The notes beneath the pieces were generated by a model. That model saw nothing but the letters and a program-made list of their open reading frames with translations. It was not told the origin of the DNA and did no database searches. Shown one piece after another: positions 24,427 to 32,169 of a stretch of DNA of 64,000 nt. This DNA is from Blastococcus litoris (GTDB lineage Bacteria > Actinomycetota > Actinomycetes > Mycobacteriales > Geodermatophilaceae), in the NCBI RefSeq assembly GCF_003075095.1, contig NZ_QCZF01000007.1, positions 1 to 64,000 of the forward strand. Reading direction: 5' to 3'. A program made the position numbers and the translations under genes. Numbering within the stretch: the first letter of the stretch is position 1; each line of letters starts with the position of its first letter.

Positions 24427-25515
24427 TCAGCGGCCTAGCAGACGGACGCCGACGTAGGCGACAGCGCCGACGAGGAGCCAGGACAGCAGCCCGAGGAGCA
24501 GGGCCCGTCCGCCGGTGCGGCGGAGGGTCGGCAGGTGAATGCCGGTGCCGAGGCCGACGAGGGCGGCGGCGAGCAGCACGCCCTGGACGGTCTTGGCTGC
24601 GTCCAGCACAGGTGCGGGCAGCAGGCCGGTGCTGGCCAGCGCGATCGCGCCGAGGAAGCCGGCGACGAACAGCGGAAGCAGCGGCGGGCGCCGCCGGTCG
24701 GCCGTGGCGCGGGCCGTCCCGCTGGTCGAGGCCCTGACAGCGGCGCGACGGCGAGCCAGGCTCATCCCGGCGACCAGCGGAGCGAGCAGCACGACACGGC
24801 TGAGCTTGACCACCACGGCGGTGGTGAGCGCGCCGGGGACCCGGTTGGCGGTGGCGACGGTCTGCCCGACGTCGTGCACGCTGGCGCCGACCCAGCTGCC
24901 GAACGCCACCGGGTCCAGGCCCAGCGGGTCGCGCAGCAGCGGCAGCAGCAGGATCGCCAGGCTCCCGCACAGCGTGACCAGGGCGACCGCAACGGCGGTG
25001 TCGTCGTCGTCGCCGCCCGCGGTCTCCTCCATCGCGGCGACCGCCGAGGCCCCGCAGATCGAGAAGCCGGTGGCGATCAGCAGCGAGCGGGCCGGGGGGA
25101 CGCCGAGCAGATGGCCCAGCAGCCGGGTGCCGGCGAACGTCACGGTGACGGTGACCACGACGACGACCGCGCCCCCGACCCCCAGGTGCAGCAGCTGCGT
25201 CAGACCCAGCTGCAGCCCAAGCAGTACGACCGCGATCCGGAGCAGGCGGTGCGAGGCGACGTGCGTGCCGACGTGCAGTACCGGACGGTGCAGGCCCAGG
25301 TTCGCCACGAGGGCGCCGAGCGCGACGGCCACCGTGGAGGGGTTCACTGCGGGCAGCAGCTGGGACACGCCGAACGCGACCCCGGTCGCCGCCGCAACCA
25401 TCAGCAGCCCCGGCAGCGGGGACGAGGCGCCGGGCGGCGGCACCGGCGGGCAGCTGGGCCGGCAGCGGCTCGGCGAGCGCGAGCCGTGGCGGACGGCGTG
25501 GAGCAGCGTGTTCAT
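24427..25515 (-). CDS. YeiH-type putative sulfate exporter family protein
   Basis: A 362-residue polytopic membrane protein with about ten hydrophobic segments (PF03601, former UPF0324). Family blocks seen: FSICGASAVAAMEETAG, GSWVGASVHDVGQTVATA and LLAAALVGLGTGIHLPTLRRTGG. ATG 25515 follows GGAGGTG at proper spacing. It is divergent from a LysR-type regulator, the usual arrangement for this family (as yeiE/yeiH). Export of sulfate or sulfonate-derived anions is proposed for the family but little proven. Confidence 0.9.
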   Translation of the reverse strand: MNTLLHAVRHGSRSPSRCRPSCPPVPPPGASSPLPGLLMVAAATGVAFGVSQLLPAVNPSTVAVALGALVANLGLHRPVLHVGTHVASHRLLRIAVVLLGLQLGLTQLLHLGVGGAVVVVVTVTVTFAGTRLLGHLLGVPPARSLLIATGFSICGASAVAAMEETAGGDDDDTAVAVALVTLCGSLAILLLPLLRDPLGLDPVAFGSWVGASVHDVGQTVATANRVPGALTTAVVVKLSRVVLLAPLVAGMSLARRRAAVRASTSGTARATADRRRPPLLPLFVAGFLGAIALASTGLLPAPVLDAAKTVQGVLLAAALVGLGTGIHLPTLRRTGGRALLLGLLSWLLVGAVAYVGVRLLGR

Positions 25516-25589
25516 GGCACCTCCTACAGGTGGTCGGACTCCACGATCACGCGGGAGCGAGACGGCCGGTAGCCCCGACGCCCTGATGC

Positions 25590-25612
25590 ACCCATCAACG
25601 ATGCCGATGGGT
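25590..25612. promoter_or_regulatory. LysR-type operator
   Basis: Inverted repeat ACCCATC-N9-GATGGGT in the 114-bp divergent region, 18 bp before the lysR start. It contains the ATC-N9-GAT core usual for LysR regulators and probably controls both genes. Confidence 0.6.
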
Positions 25613-25629
25613 TGCCATAGCATTAGCCG

Positions 25630-26610
25630 ATGCGGCTGCGGCATGTTCCGGATCTCGACTCGCTGCAGTTGCTGCTCGAGGTCGCCGACGGCGGCAGCCT
25701 CGGACAGGGCGCCGCACGACACGGAATCAGCCAGCCTGCGGTGAGCGCCCGGGTGAAGGCGATGGAGCGCCTGGTCGGCTTTCCGCTGCTGACCCGAAGC
25801 GCCCGCGGGTCGAGCCTGACCCCGGCCGGCGCGCTTCTGGCCGACTGGGCTCGCACGGTGCTGCAGGCCGCGCAGGTCCTCGATACCGGCATCGACACCC
25901 TGCGCGCCGACCGGACAGGGCGGCTTCGCGTCGCGGCCAGCCAGACAGTCGCCGAGCATCTGCTCCCCGGCTGGCTGGTCCGCCTGGCCGCCGACCACCC
26001 CGACACCGCGGTGAGCCTGGACGCCGGCAACAGCGCGCAGGTCGCCGCCGCCGTTCTGGCTCAGCGGGCCGACCTGGGCTTCGTCGAGGGCCCCGACCTG
26101 CCCGCCGGCCTGACCGGACGGGTCGTCGCCCGGGACCGGCTGGTCGTCGTGGTCTCCCGCGCCCACCCGTGGGCCCGGCGTCGCAAGCCTGTCGAGGCTG
26201 CCGAGCTCGCCGCCACCCGCCTGGTCCAGCGCGAAGCCGCCTCCGGCACCCGCACCTCACTCGAGCTCGCCCTCGCCGCGTTCGCACCCCTAGCCGTACC
26301 GCTGCTAGAGCTGTCGACCAGCAGCAGCGTGCGGTCCGCGGTCGCCGCCGGCGCCGGCCCGGCCGTGCTCAGCGATCTGGCTGTCCGCGATGACGTCGCC
26401 GCCGGCCGGCTCGTCCAGGTCCCTGTCCGTGGCGTCGACCTCACCCGCCAGCTCCGGGCCATCTGGCCATACGGCCAGCGCTTGGCCACAGCCAGCATCG
26501 ACCTCCTCGCCCTGATCGCACCGCCGGGCCGCCCGAACGCGTCGATCCCACCCCGAGCAGCGCCCCGGGATGGACCGGGCGGCACTGGAGCAGGTAATCA
26601 TCAACGCTGA
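25630..26610 (+). CDS. LysR-family transcriptional regulator
   Basis: A 326-residue regulator. The N-terminal winged HTH is typical (LDSLQLLLEVADGGSLGQGA, then ISQPAVSARVKAMERLVGFPLLTR, with GSSLTPAG in the wing). The effector domain follows (GRLRVAASQTVAEHLLPGWL, DLGFVEGPDL, RDRLVVVVSRAHPWA). It stands divergent to the exporter gene with a shared operator, so it most likely controls that gene in response to an anion or metabolite. The last 30 residues are low-complexity. Confidence 0.92.
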   Translation: MRLRHVPDLDSLQLLLEVADGGSLGQGAARHGISQPAVSARVKAMERLVGFPLLTRSARGSSLTPAGALLADWARTVLQAAQVLDTGIDTLRADRTGRLRVAASQTVAEHLLPGWLVRLAADHPDTAVSLDAGNSAQVAAAVLAQRADLGFVEGPDLPAGLTGRVVARDRLVVVVSRAHPWARRRKPVEAAELAATRLVQREAASGTRTSLELALAAFAPLAVPLLELSTSSSVRSAVAAGAGPAVLSDLAVRDDVAAGRLVQVPVRGVDLTRQLRAIWPYGQRLATASIDLLALIAPPGRPNASIPPRAAPRDGPGGTGAGNHQR

Positions 26611-26980
26611 GGCAGTGGAAACACGCGCCGCGGAAGCATGCACCGCCTCGACGCTCAACCTTGAAGCCGCACGAGAGGTAGCGCGGCTCAACCGGATGGC
26701 ACCGGCCCCCGCCTCGGAGATGCTGGACGCCGCCCGTCTGCTCCTGCCGCCCGAGTCGCAACAAGCGTCATCCCTTACCGACCGCATGTGGCCGGCCTGG
26801 CTCACACCCTCGAGACCCGGCCCGTCCAAGCAGGCATCCCGAAACCCGACCGGCCTGCAGGGCCCCTCGAGTCAGCAACCGCCGCCCCGAACGCGGTCTC
26901 GCAGCGGGAACGTCGACCGGGAACGTCGCACAGCTTGGAATGAGTCCCCGGGGCGGCATCCCGTAAGACCCGCCCGGTGA
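26570..26980 (+). CDS. Doubtful small hypothetical protein
   Basis: A frame from ATG 26570, overlapping the end of lysR, whose first 65 residues (LEQVIINAEAVETRAAEACT ... LDAARLLLPPESQQ) look helical with coding-like codons. The rest is Pro/Arg/Ser-rich and noncoding in character. It may be a short gene with a lost stop. Confidence 0.25.
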   Translation: MDRAALEQVIINAEAVETRAAEACTASTLNLEAAREVARLNRMAPAPASEMLDAARLLLPPESQQASSLTDRMWPAWLTPSRPGPSKQASRNPTGLQGPSSQQPPPRTRSRSGNVDRERRTAWNESPGRHPVRPAR

Positions 26981-27360
26981 CCTGTCCCGCAGCTGTGGGA
27001 CAACCGGGACAGCCTCATCAGACTCCTCATGGCCGAGAGAGCTGCGTCGCCCGTCCGCTGCGGCACCCAACACCCCACCGCCTGTGCGGAAGAACGGAGG
27101 GCCCGTGAGTGCCACCGGCACAGCGGGACGTCATCGTCGCGAGGAACCGGCGAGTCGTCATCCTGTTTATGATCATCGACGGCTGTTAAAGGCGTTTGAA
27201 CAGATGTCTGCGATTGCGCGTAACCATTAGCTATCAACGTTTATAGCCAACAGTCAGGCCTTTACTGCAGAACGGCACGCATGCTACCAATGAGGTAGTC
27301 CGGGCCCCGCTTCGCGGGGCCCATCGTCGCTTCTTGGGGTGACATGTTGGTCATTGTCGA
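26981..27360. other. AT-rich region upstream of the relaxase, 380 bp
   Basis: No gene supported. About 27160-27290 is markedly AT-richer than anything else in the window. It is followed by a strong hairpin at 27302-27322 right before the relaxase. A promoter region and, given the relaxase, an origin of transfer are the natural candidates for this stretch. Confidence 0.45.
27302..27322. terminator. Strong hairpin before the relaxase gene
   Basis: Perfect 9-bp stem GGGCCCCGC/GCGGGGCCC with loop TTC, followed by a moderately T-rich stretch (ATCGTCGCTTCTT). It could be a terminator that isolates the relaxase from upstream transcription, or part of oriT. Confidence 0.55.
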
Positions 27361-30150
27361 ATGGCGTTGGAAATGCATGGTGGAATGAAGATCTACGCCG
27401 GTCCGCCAGCGGCCGCCCGGCAGTACCTCGAGGCCGACCGCGGCCGCGCTGATGACTACTACCTGGCCGAGGGCACCGGCCTGGCCCGCCGCTTCACGGC
27501 CACCGCCGGGCGGGTGGAGGAGCGTGCGCCGTTGACGGGGGAGACCTACGAGAGCTGGGTGGCCGGCCGGGACCCGGACACCGGCGACCCACGGGGGCGG
27601 CTACGGACCGACGAGCGGGCGGTGCGGTTCGTCGAGGTGGTGGTCAACGGCCCGAAGTCCTGGTCACTGGCCGCGGCTCTGCATGAGGACGTCGCCGCCG
27701 CCTACGACGCCGCCCAGGACCGCGCCGCGGCCGAGATCATCCGCTGGATCCCCGCCCACGCGACCACCCGGATTGGCCCGCGCGGCGGGCAGGTGCAGGT
27801 GCCGCTCGAGGTGCTGGAGGCGGTGACGGTGCGGCACTACACCTCCCGCGCCGGAGACCCGCACCGGCATCTGCACCTGCAACTCAACGCCCGGGTGTTC
27901 GCCGCCGACCAATGGCGCGGGCTGCACACCGTCGGCGTCCGCGACTTCCTCGCCGCCATCAACGGCATCGGGCACGCCGCGGTCGCTTGCGACCCGCAGT
28001 TCCGCGCCGCACTGGCCGCCCACGGCTACACCCTGGCTGCGACTGGAGAAATACTGGAGCTCGCCGAGCACATCGGTCCGTTCAGCGCCCGGGCGGCGCA
28101 GATCGGGCGCAATCTCGATCGCTACGAACGCGACTGGACCGCCGCGCACCCCGGCGAATCCCCGGGCCCGGCGCTGCGGCGAGCGTGGGACGCCCGCGCA
28201 TGGGCCGACGGCCGCCCCGACAAGGTCACCCCGCGTTCGGGGGCCGACCTCACCGCGCGGTGGCGGGACGAACTGGCCGCCCTCGGCTACCGCGACCCCG
28301 ACCGACCGGTCCAGCTGAGCCCCACCCCGATCGGCGTCCTGGACCGCGACCGCGCCGCCGACCAGATGCTCACCCGGCTGGCCGCCGGCCGCTCGGCGTG
28401 GAACGCCGCCGATCTGCGCGGCGAGGCCGAACAGCTCATCGCCGCTGCGGGGATTGTCGCTGACACCGCGGTGCGTGGGGAGTTGGCCGAGGATCTCACC
28501 GCCCGCGCCCTGGCCCGCTGCCGTCCGCTGCTGGCGCGCGATGGGGTGCCCGAGCACGTCCGGGCCTGGACGTCTCCGGCGGTGCTCGAGGTCGAGGCCG
28601 ACCTGGCCGCCCGCCTCGCCGCCCGCGGCACCCACCACGGTGCACATGCCGACCTCCGAACGGACCGGGTGGCCGGCCTGGAACTGCTGGACCCCGGGCA
28701 GGCCGCGGCCGCGGCCGCGCTCGCCGGGAACCGGCCGCTGGTGGTGGTGGAGGGCGCGGCCGGCGTGGGCAAGACCACCACCCTGACTGCGGCCGGTCGA
28801 CTGCTGGAGGAGCAGGGGCGGCGGCTGGTGGTGGTCACCCCGACCTTGAAGGCGGCCGGGGTCGCCGCCGCGGAGATCGGCGCCACCGCCGGGTCGGCGG
28901 CCTGGCTGGCCTTCCAGCACGGCTGGCGCTGGACCGACGACGGCGCCTGGACCCGGCTCACCCTTGGCCAAGCCGACCCGGTCAGCGGCGTCCCCTACGC
29001 CGGTCCGGGGTTCGCAGCCCGCCTCGCTCTGGGGGACCTGCTTGTCATCGACGAGGCCGGGATGCTCGACCAGGACACCGCCCGCGCCCTGCTGGTCGTC
29101 GCCGACGAGCACGACGTCGGGGTAGCGCTGCTCGGTGATCGTCACCAGCTCGCCGCCGTCGGCCGCGGCGGGGTACTGGACCTCGCCGTGCGCCGGGTCG
29201 ACCCGGCCGCGCACATGACCCTCGAGAGGGTGCACCGCTTCACCCGCACCGACCAGGCCGGGCAGACGGTGCCCGACACTGAGTACGCCGACCTCACCCT
29301 GGCCATGCGCGACGGCGCGGATCTTGGCGGGGTGTTCGACGCGCTGGCCGCCCGCGGCCAGGTCCGCCTGCACGCCGACGCCGCTGCGCTGCGGGAAGCA
29401 CTGGCCACCCTGGCCGCACAGCTTCACCGCCGGGGCGAGCAGACAGCGATCGTGGTGGACACCCGCGAGCAGGCCGCCGAGCTGGGTGCCGCGATCCGGG
29501 AGAGGCGAGTCGCCGACGGGCTCGTCGATGACGTCCGGGTCGCGGTCACCGGGGCGGGGCAGCGGATCGGCGCCGGGGACCGGATCGCCACCCGCCGCAA
29601 CGACCGAGCACTGGGCGTGGCCAACCGGGACATCTGGACCGTCACCGCCGTCGGCTCCTCCGGGGCGCTGGCCGTCGTACCGGCCGACGTCACCCCGACC
29701 CGCGCGATCCCGGCCGATGTCACCCCGGGTGTCACCCCGGCGGGAGTGGGGGAGCGGGTACTGCCCGCCGGCTACGTCACCGCCCACGTCGAGTTGGCCT
29801 ACGCCAGCACCGCGCACGGAGTGCAGGGCGACACCGTCACTTCGGCGCACGTGGTGATCGGCGAGCACACCGGCGCCGCGTCGGCCTACGTCGGCATGAC
29901 GCGCGGCCGCACCGCGAACACCGCGCATCTGGTGGCCGCCGACCTGGGCGAGGCGTGGCAGCAGTGGATAGCGGTGTTCGGTCGCGACCGCGCCGACCTG
30001 GGCCCCGGCCACGCCGCGCAGCTCGCCGCCACCGAAGCCGCCCGCTACGCCCAGCCCCGCCCGCTCGACCCCGGCGTACCGCGGCCGGAGTCCGAGCGCC
30101 GCGGCCCCTCTCTCACCCGGGGCGGCGCAGCACCCGGCATCGGGCGGTGA
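27361..30150 (+). CDS. MobF-family relaxase-helicase (TrwC/TraA type)
   Basis: A 929-residue conjugative relaxase. The N-terminal domain has the catalytic tyrosine pair in DDYYLAEGTG (about 33-34) and a metal site H159, H170, H172 in the segment ending DPHRHLHLQ. The 11 and 2 residue spacing equals that of TrwC (H150, H161, H163). The C-terminal part is a RecD-like helicase with Walker A GAAGVGKT (465-472), Walker B LVIDEAG (561-567) and late motif YASTAHGVQGDTV. It would nick oriT and unwind the element for transfer, using a transfer channel from elsewhere. Start is uncertain: ATG 27361, 27373 or 27385. Confidence 0.93.
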   Translation: MALEMHGGMKIYAGPPAAARQYLEADRGRADDYYLAEGTGLARRFTATAGRVEERAPLTGETYESWVAGRDPDTGDPRGRLRTDERAVRFVEVVVNGPKSWSLAAALHEDVAAAYDAAQDRAAAEIIRWIPAHATTRIGPRGGQVQVPLEVLEAVTVRHYTSRAGDPHRHLHLQLNARVFAADQWRGLHTVGVRDFLAAINGIGHAAVACDPQFRAALAAHGYTLAATGEILELAEHIGPFSARAAQIGRNLDRYERDWTAAHPGESPGPALRRAWDARAWADGRPDKVTPRSGADLTARWRDELAALGYRDPDRPVQLSPTPIGVLDRDRAADQMLTRLAAGRSAWNAADLRGEAEQLIAAAGIVADTAVRGELAEDLTARALARCRPLLARDGVPEHVRAWTSPAVLEVEADLAARLAARGTHHGAHADLRTDRVAGLELLDPGQAAAAAALAGNRPLVVVEGAAGVGKTTTLTAAGRLLEEQGRRLVVVTPTLKAAGVAAAEIGATAGSAAWLAFQHGWRWTDDGAWTRLTLGQADPVSGVPYAGPGFAARLALGDLLVIDEAGMLDQDTARALLVVADEHDVGVALLGDRHQLAAVGRGGVLDLAVRRVDPAAHMTLERVHRFTRTDQAGQTVPDTEYADLTLAMRDGADLGGVFDALAARGQVRLHADAAALREALATLAAQLHRRGEQTAIVVDTREQAAELGAAIRERRVADGLVDDVRVAVTGAGQRIGAGDRIATRRNDRALGVANRDIWTVTAVGSSGALAVVPADVTPTRAIPADVTPGVTPAGVGERVLPAGYVTAHVELAYASTAHGVQGDTVTSAHVVIGEHTGAASAYVGMTRGRTANTAHLVAADLGEAWQQWIAVFGRDRADLGPGHAAQLAATEAARYAQPRPLDPGVPRPESERRGPSLTRGGAAPGIGR

Positions 30151-30285
30151 GCCGCGCCTCAGAGAACTGCAGGCCAACTGGAGAATCCCGGCAGGATCTT
30201 GCGGTCGGCTGTCACTAATGGGCTTCGTTTGGCGCCTTCTACAGGTGACGGGGCCCAGCCCATCCGACCACGACCGGAGCCGACC

Positions 30286-30498
30286 ATGACCGACCATCCC
30301 GCCGGCCGCGAACCCGAGCTGCTCACCATCACCGAAGCGGCCGACCTCCTTCGCGCGCCGGTCGCCACCCTGCGGTACTGGCGCCACCTCGGCACCGGCC
30401 CACGCAGCTTCCGCCTTGGCCGCCGCGTCCTGTACCGCACCGACGACCTCCACGCCTGGATCGCGCAACAGCACGCCCAGGCCCTCGACCGTCGATGA
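30286..30498 (+). CDS. Helix-turn-helix excisionase-like protein
   Basis: A 70-residue MerR-type/AlpA-like HTH protein: ELLTITEAADLLRAPVATLRYWRHLGTG then FRLGRRVLYRTDDLHAWIAQ. Small proteins of this kind beside a tyrosine integrase act as excisionases or recombination directionality factors. ATG 30286 has GGAG upstream. It lies 85 bp before the integrase. Confidence 0.87.
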   Translation: MTDHPAGREPELLTITEAADLLRAPVATLRYWRHLGTGPRSFRLGRRVLYRTDDLHAWIAQQHAQALDRR

Positions 30499-30567
30499 GC
30501 GAGCGTCGTCCACAGGCGTGCCGGCCTCCCCAGAGACTCGAGACGGCGTTGACCCGGGGAGCCGTCG

Positions 30568-30577
30568 TGGGCACGGT
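30568..30577. repeat. Extra copy of the arm-type motif before the integrase
   Basis: TGGGCACGG, part of the 11-bp arm repeat, occurs just before the integrase start (30584). It could let the integrase repress its own gene, but it is only one incomplete copy. Confidence 0.3.
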
Positions 30578-30583
30578 CATCTG

Positions 30584-31681
30584 ATGGCCGGCAGCATCAC
30601 CGTGGACGTGCTCAGCGACGGCAGCAAGCGGTACCGGTCGCGGTACCGCGATGCTCGCGGGCGGCAGCACGAGAAGCGATTCGTGCGCAAGGTCGACGCC
30701 CAACGATGGCTCGACGAGCAGACGTCGGCGATCGTCACGCAGACCTGGACGGCGCCGGAGCGTGGGCGGGTCACCGTCGATGTCTGGGCAGAGCAGTGGC
30801 TCGCCGCCCAGACCGGGCTGAAGCCCAGCACGCTCTACCGCTACCGATCGCTGCTGCGCGTCCAGATCCTGCCGCGCTGGGGTCGGCACCGGCTGGCCGA
30901 CGTCACCCATGCCGAGGTCGCCGCGTGGGTGGCCCAACTCGTCGCCGGCGGCCTCGCGCCGGCGACGGTGCGGCAGGCGCACCGGGTCCTCGCACTCGTC
31001 CTGACCCTCGCCGTCCGCGACGGGCGCATCCCGCGCAACCCGGCATCCGGCGTGCCGCTGCCCAGGGCCCGACGCGCCGATCCCCGGTTCCTCACCCGCA
31101 TGGAGGTGGAGCGACTGGCGGACGCAGCGGGGGAGTACGGCGACGTCGTCCGCTTGCTGGCGTACACCGGCCTACGGTTCGGCGAGATGGCCGCCCTACG
31201 GGTCCGCCGGATCGATTTCCTCCGCAAGCGGCTCACCGTCGCCGAAAGCGCCACGGAGGTCGGCGGCACCGTCGAGTACGGAGCGTCCAAGACGCACCAG
31301 CAGCGCACCGTGCCGATCCCGAGCATCCTCGTAGAGCCCCTCTCCCGCCGCTGTCAGGGCAAGGGCCCGGACGACCTCGTCCTGACCTCGCCGGGCGGCG
31401 CGGTGCTGCGCTCGGGCAACTTTCGGCGGCGGTTCTTCGACCCGGCGGCCACGGCCGCCGGGCTCGAGGACCTCAGCCCGCACGACCTCCGGCACACCGC
31501 CGCCAGCCTGCTGGTGGCCAGCGGCGCGAACGTCAAGGCGGTCCAGCGGATGCTCGGTCACGCCTCCGCAGCGATGACGCTCGACGTCTACTCCGGGCTC
31601 TTTGATGACGACCTCGGCGCGCTTGCCGATCGCATGGACGCGGCCCACCAGGCGTCAGTCACGAGACGTCACGGTGCGTAG
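30584..31681 (+). CDS. Tyrosine recombinase (site-specific integrase)
   Basis: A 365-residue phage-type integrase. The arm-binding and core-binding N-terminal domains (KRYRSRYRDARGRQHEKRFV; TVDVWAEQWLAAQTGL) precede the catalytic domain. The catalytic residues visible are R198 in TGLRFGEMAALR, H300 and R303 in HDLRH, the later LGHASAAMT histidine, and nucleophile Y336 in DVYSGL. All are intact. ATG 30584 is used because the upstream frame overlaps the excisionase. It sits next to attR and tRNA-Met, as is usual. Confidence 0.95.
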   Translation: MAGSITVDVLSDGSKRYRSRYRDARGRQHEKRFVRKVDAQRWLDEQTSAIVTQTWTAPERGRVTVDVWAEQWLAAQTGLKPSTLYRYRSLLRVQILPRWGRHRLADVTHAEVAAWVAQLVAGGLAPATVRQAHRVLALVLTLAVRDGRIPRNPASGVPLPRARRADPRFLTRMEVERLADAAGEYGDVVRLLAYTGLRFGEMAALRVRRIDFLRKRLTVAESATEVGGTVEYGASKTHQQRTVPIPSILVEPLSRRCQGKGPDDLVLTSPGGAVLRSGNFRRRFFDPAATAAGLEDLSPHDLRHTAASLLVASGANVKAVQRMLGHASAAMTLDVYSGLFDDDLGALADRMDAAHQASVTRRHGA

Positions 31682-31701
31682 TGTGGGCACCGTGTGGGCA
31701 C
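31682..31701. repeat. Right arm-type integrase sites
   Basis: Two tandem TGTGGGCAC copies at 31682 and 31693, again 11 bp apart, directly after the integrase stop and about 60 bp inside attR. Confidence 0.7.
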
Positions 31702-31759
31702 GGGACCCGGTCGTCAAGATCGACGATCAAGAATCGACCCCCTGACCTGCACTTATATC

Positions 31760-31803
31760 GGTGGGGCGGGTGGGGCTCGAACCCACGACCCAGGGATTAT
31801 GAG
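31760..31803. repeat. attR, 44-bp direct repeat
   Basis: Identical to 20832-20875. It restores the 3' part of the tRNA-Met gene, so integration left the tRNA intact. The crossover probably falls at or near the anticodon loop, where the repeat ends. Confidence 0.93.
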
Positions 31804-31835
31804 TCCCATGCTCTGACCGGCTGAGCTACCGCCCC
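31762..31835 (-). tRNA. tRNA-Met (CAT)
   Basis: The 74-nt cloverleaf folds well: acceptor GGGGCGG/CCGCCCC with discriminator A, D arm GCTC/GAGC, anticodon loop CTCATAA giving CAT, T arm GTGGG-TTCGAGC-CCCAC. The anticodon stem has one T-T mismatch at its outer pair. CCA is not encoded. Loop context suggests elongator Met, not initiator or lysidine-Ile. It is the integration target of the element. Confidence 0.92.
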
Positions 31836-32004
31836 GACGCCCGCCAGCCTGCCAGATCCGGGCGCCGGCGCCGGTCCGGGAGGGGGGTGCGCACCCCTGA
31901 CCTGGGCCTCGTTATCCGCCGTGACTTTCACTCCAGCCCCACGTACCGTCATCCGCGGTCCGGACGAGCTGCCGCCCTCGAACCCAGAGGGCATCGGCCG
32001 GACC

Positions 32005-32143
32005 CCGCCGAACCGCGTCGGGCCGATGTCCGTGCGGACCGGGGAACCACCGCAGTACTGGGGTGAATCACGCCCGCGCGTCTCGGGGACGCGGGTGAGT
32101 AGGGCACTTCCGGCCCGAACCCGTCAGCTAACTCGGTAGGCGG
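32005..32143 (+). ncRNA. ydaO-type cyclic di-AMP riboswitch
   Basis: The 5' leader of the M23 peptidase gene has the conserved ydaO/yuaA blocks in order: CCGCCGAACC, GGGGAACCACCG, GGGGTGAATC, GTAGGGCACTTCC, CCCGAACCCGTCAGCTAAC and TCGGTAGGCGG. The first and last blocks pair as P1 (CCGCC/GGCGG). In actinobacteria this riboswitch usually lies before cell-wall hydrolase genes, such as rpf or NlpC/M23 proteins, and turns expression down when c-di-AMP is high. The peptidase starts 27 nt after its end. Sub-stem limits are approximate. Confidence 0.9.
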
Positions 32144-32169
32144 ACGCGGAGAACAGGAGACGCGTCGCC

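Larger units (their letters stand above)
20832..31803. mobile_element. Integrated mobilizable element in tRNA-Met
   Basis: About 10.97 kb bounded by two perfect 44-bp direct repeats (20832-20875 and 31760-31803). The right repeat is the 3' part of an intact tRNA-Met gene on the minus strand; the left one is a tRNA fragment. Inside are a tyrosine integrase next to the tRNA, a small HTH protein (likely excisionase), a MobF relaxase-helicase and cargo. No VirB/FtsK-type transfer ATPase, replication protein or phage structural gene is seen, so it is best described as an integrative mobilizable element. Arm-type repeats lie at both inner ends. It is probably still excisable, judging by intact integrase motifs. 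Confidence 0.88.

Noticed and set aside
20832-31803. Prophage
   Set aside because: Integrase and excisionase are present, but no capsid, terminase, tail or lysis genes; a MobF relaxase is present instead.
31921-32139. 72-codon ORF before the M23 peptidase
   Set aside because: Overlaps the riboswitch; composition not protein-like.
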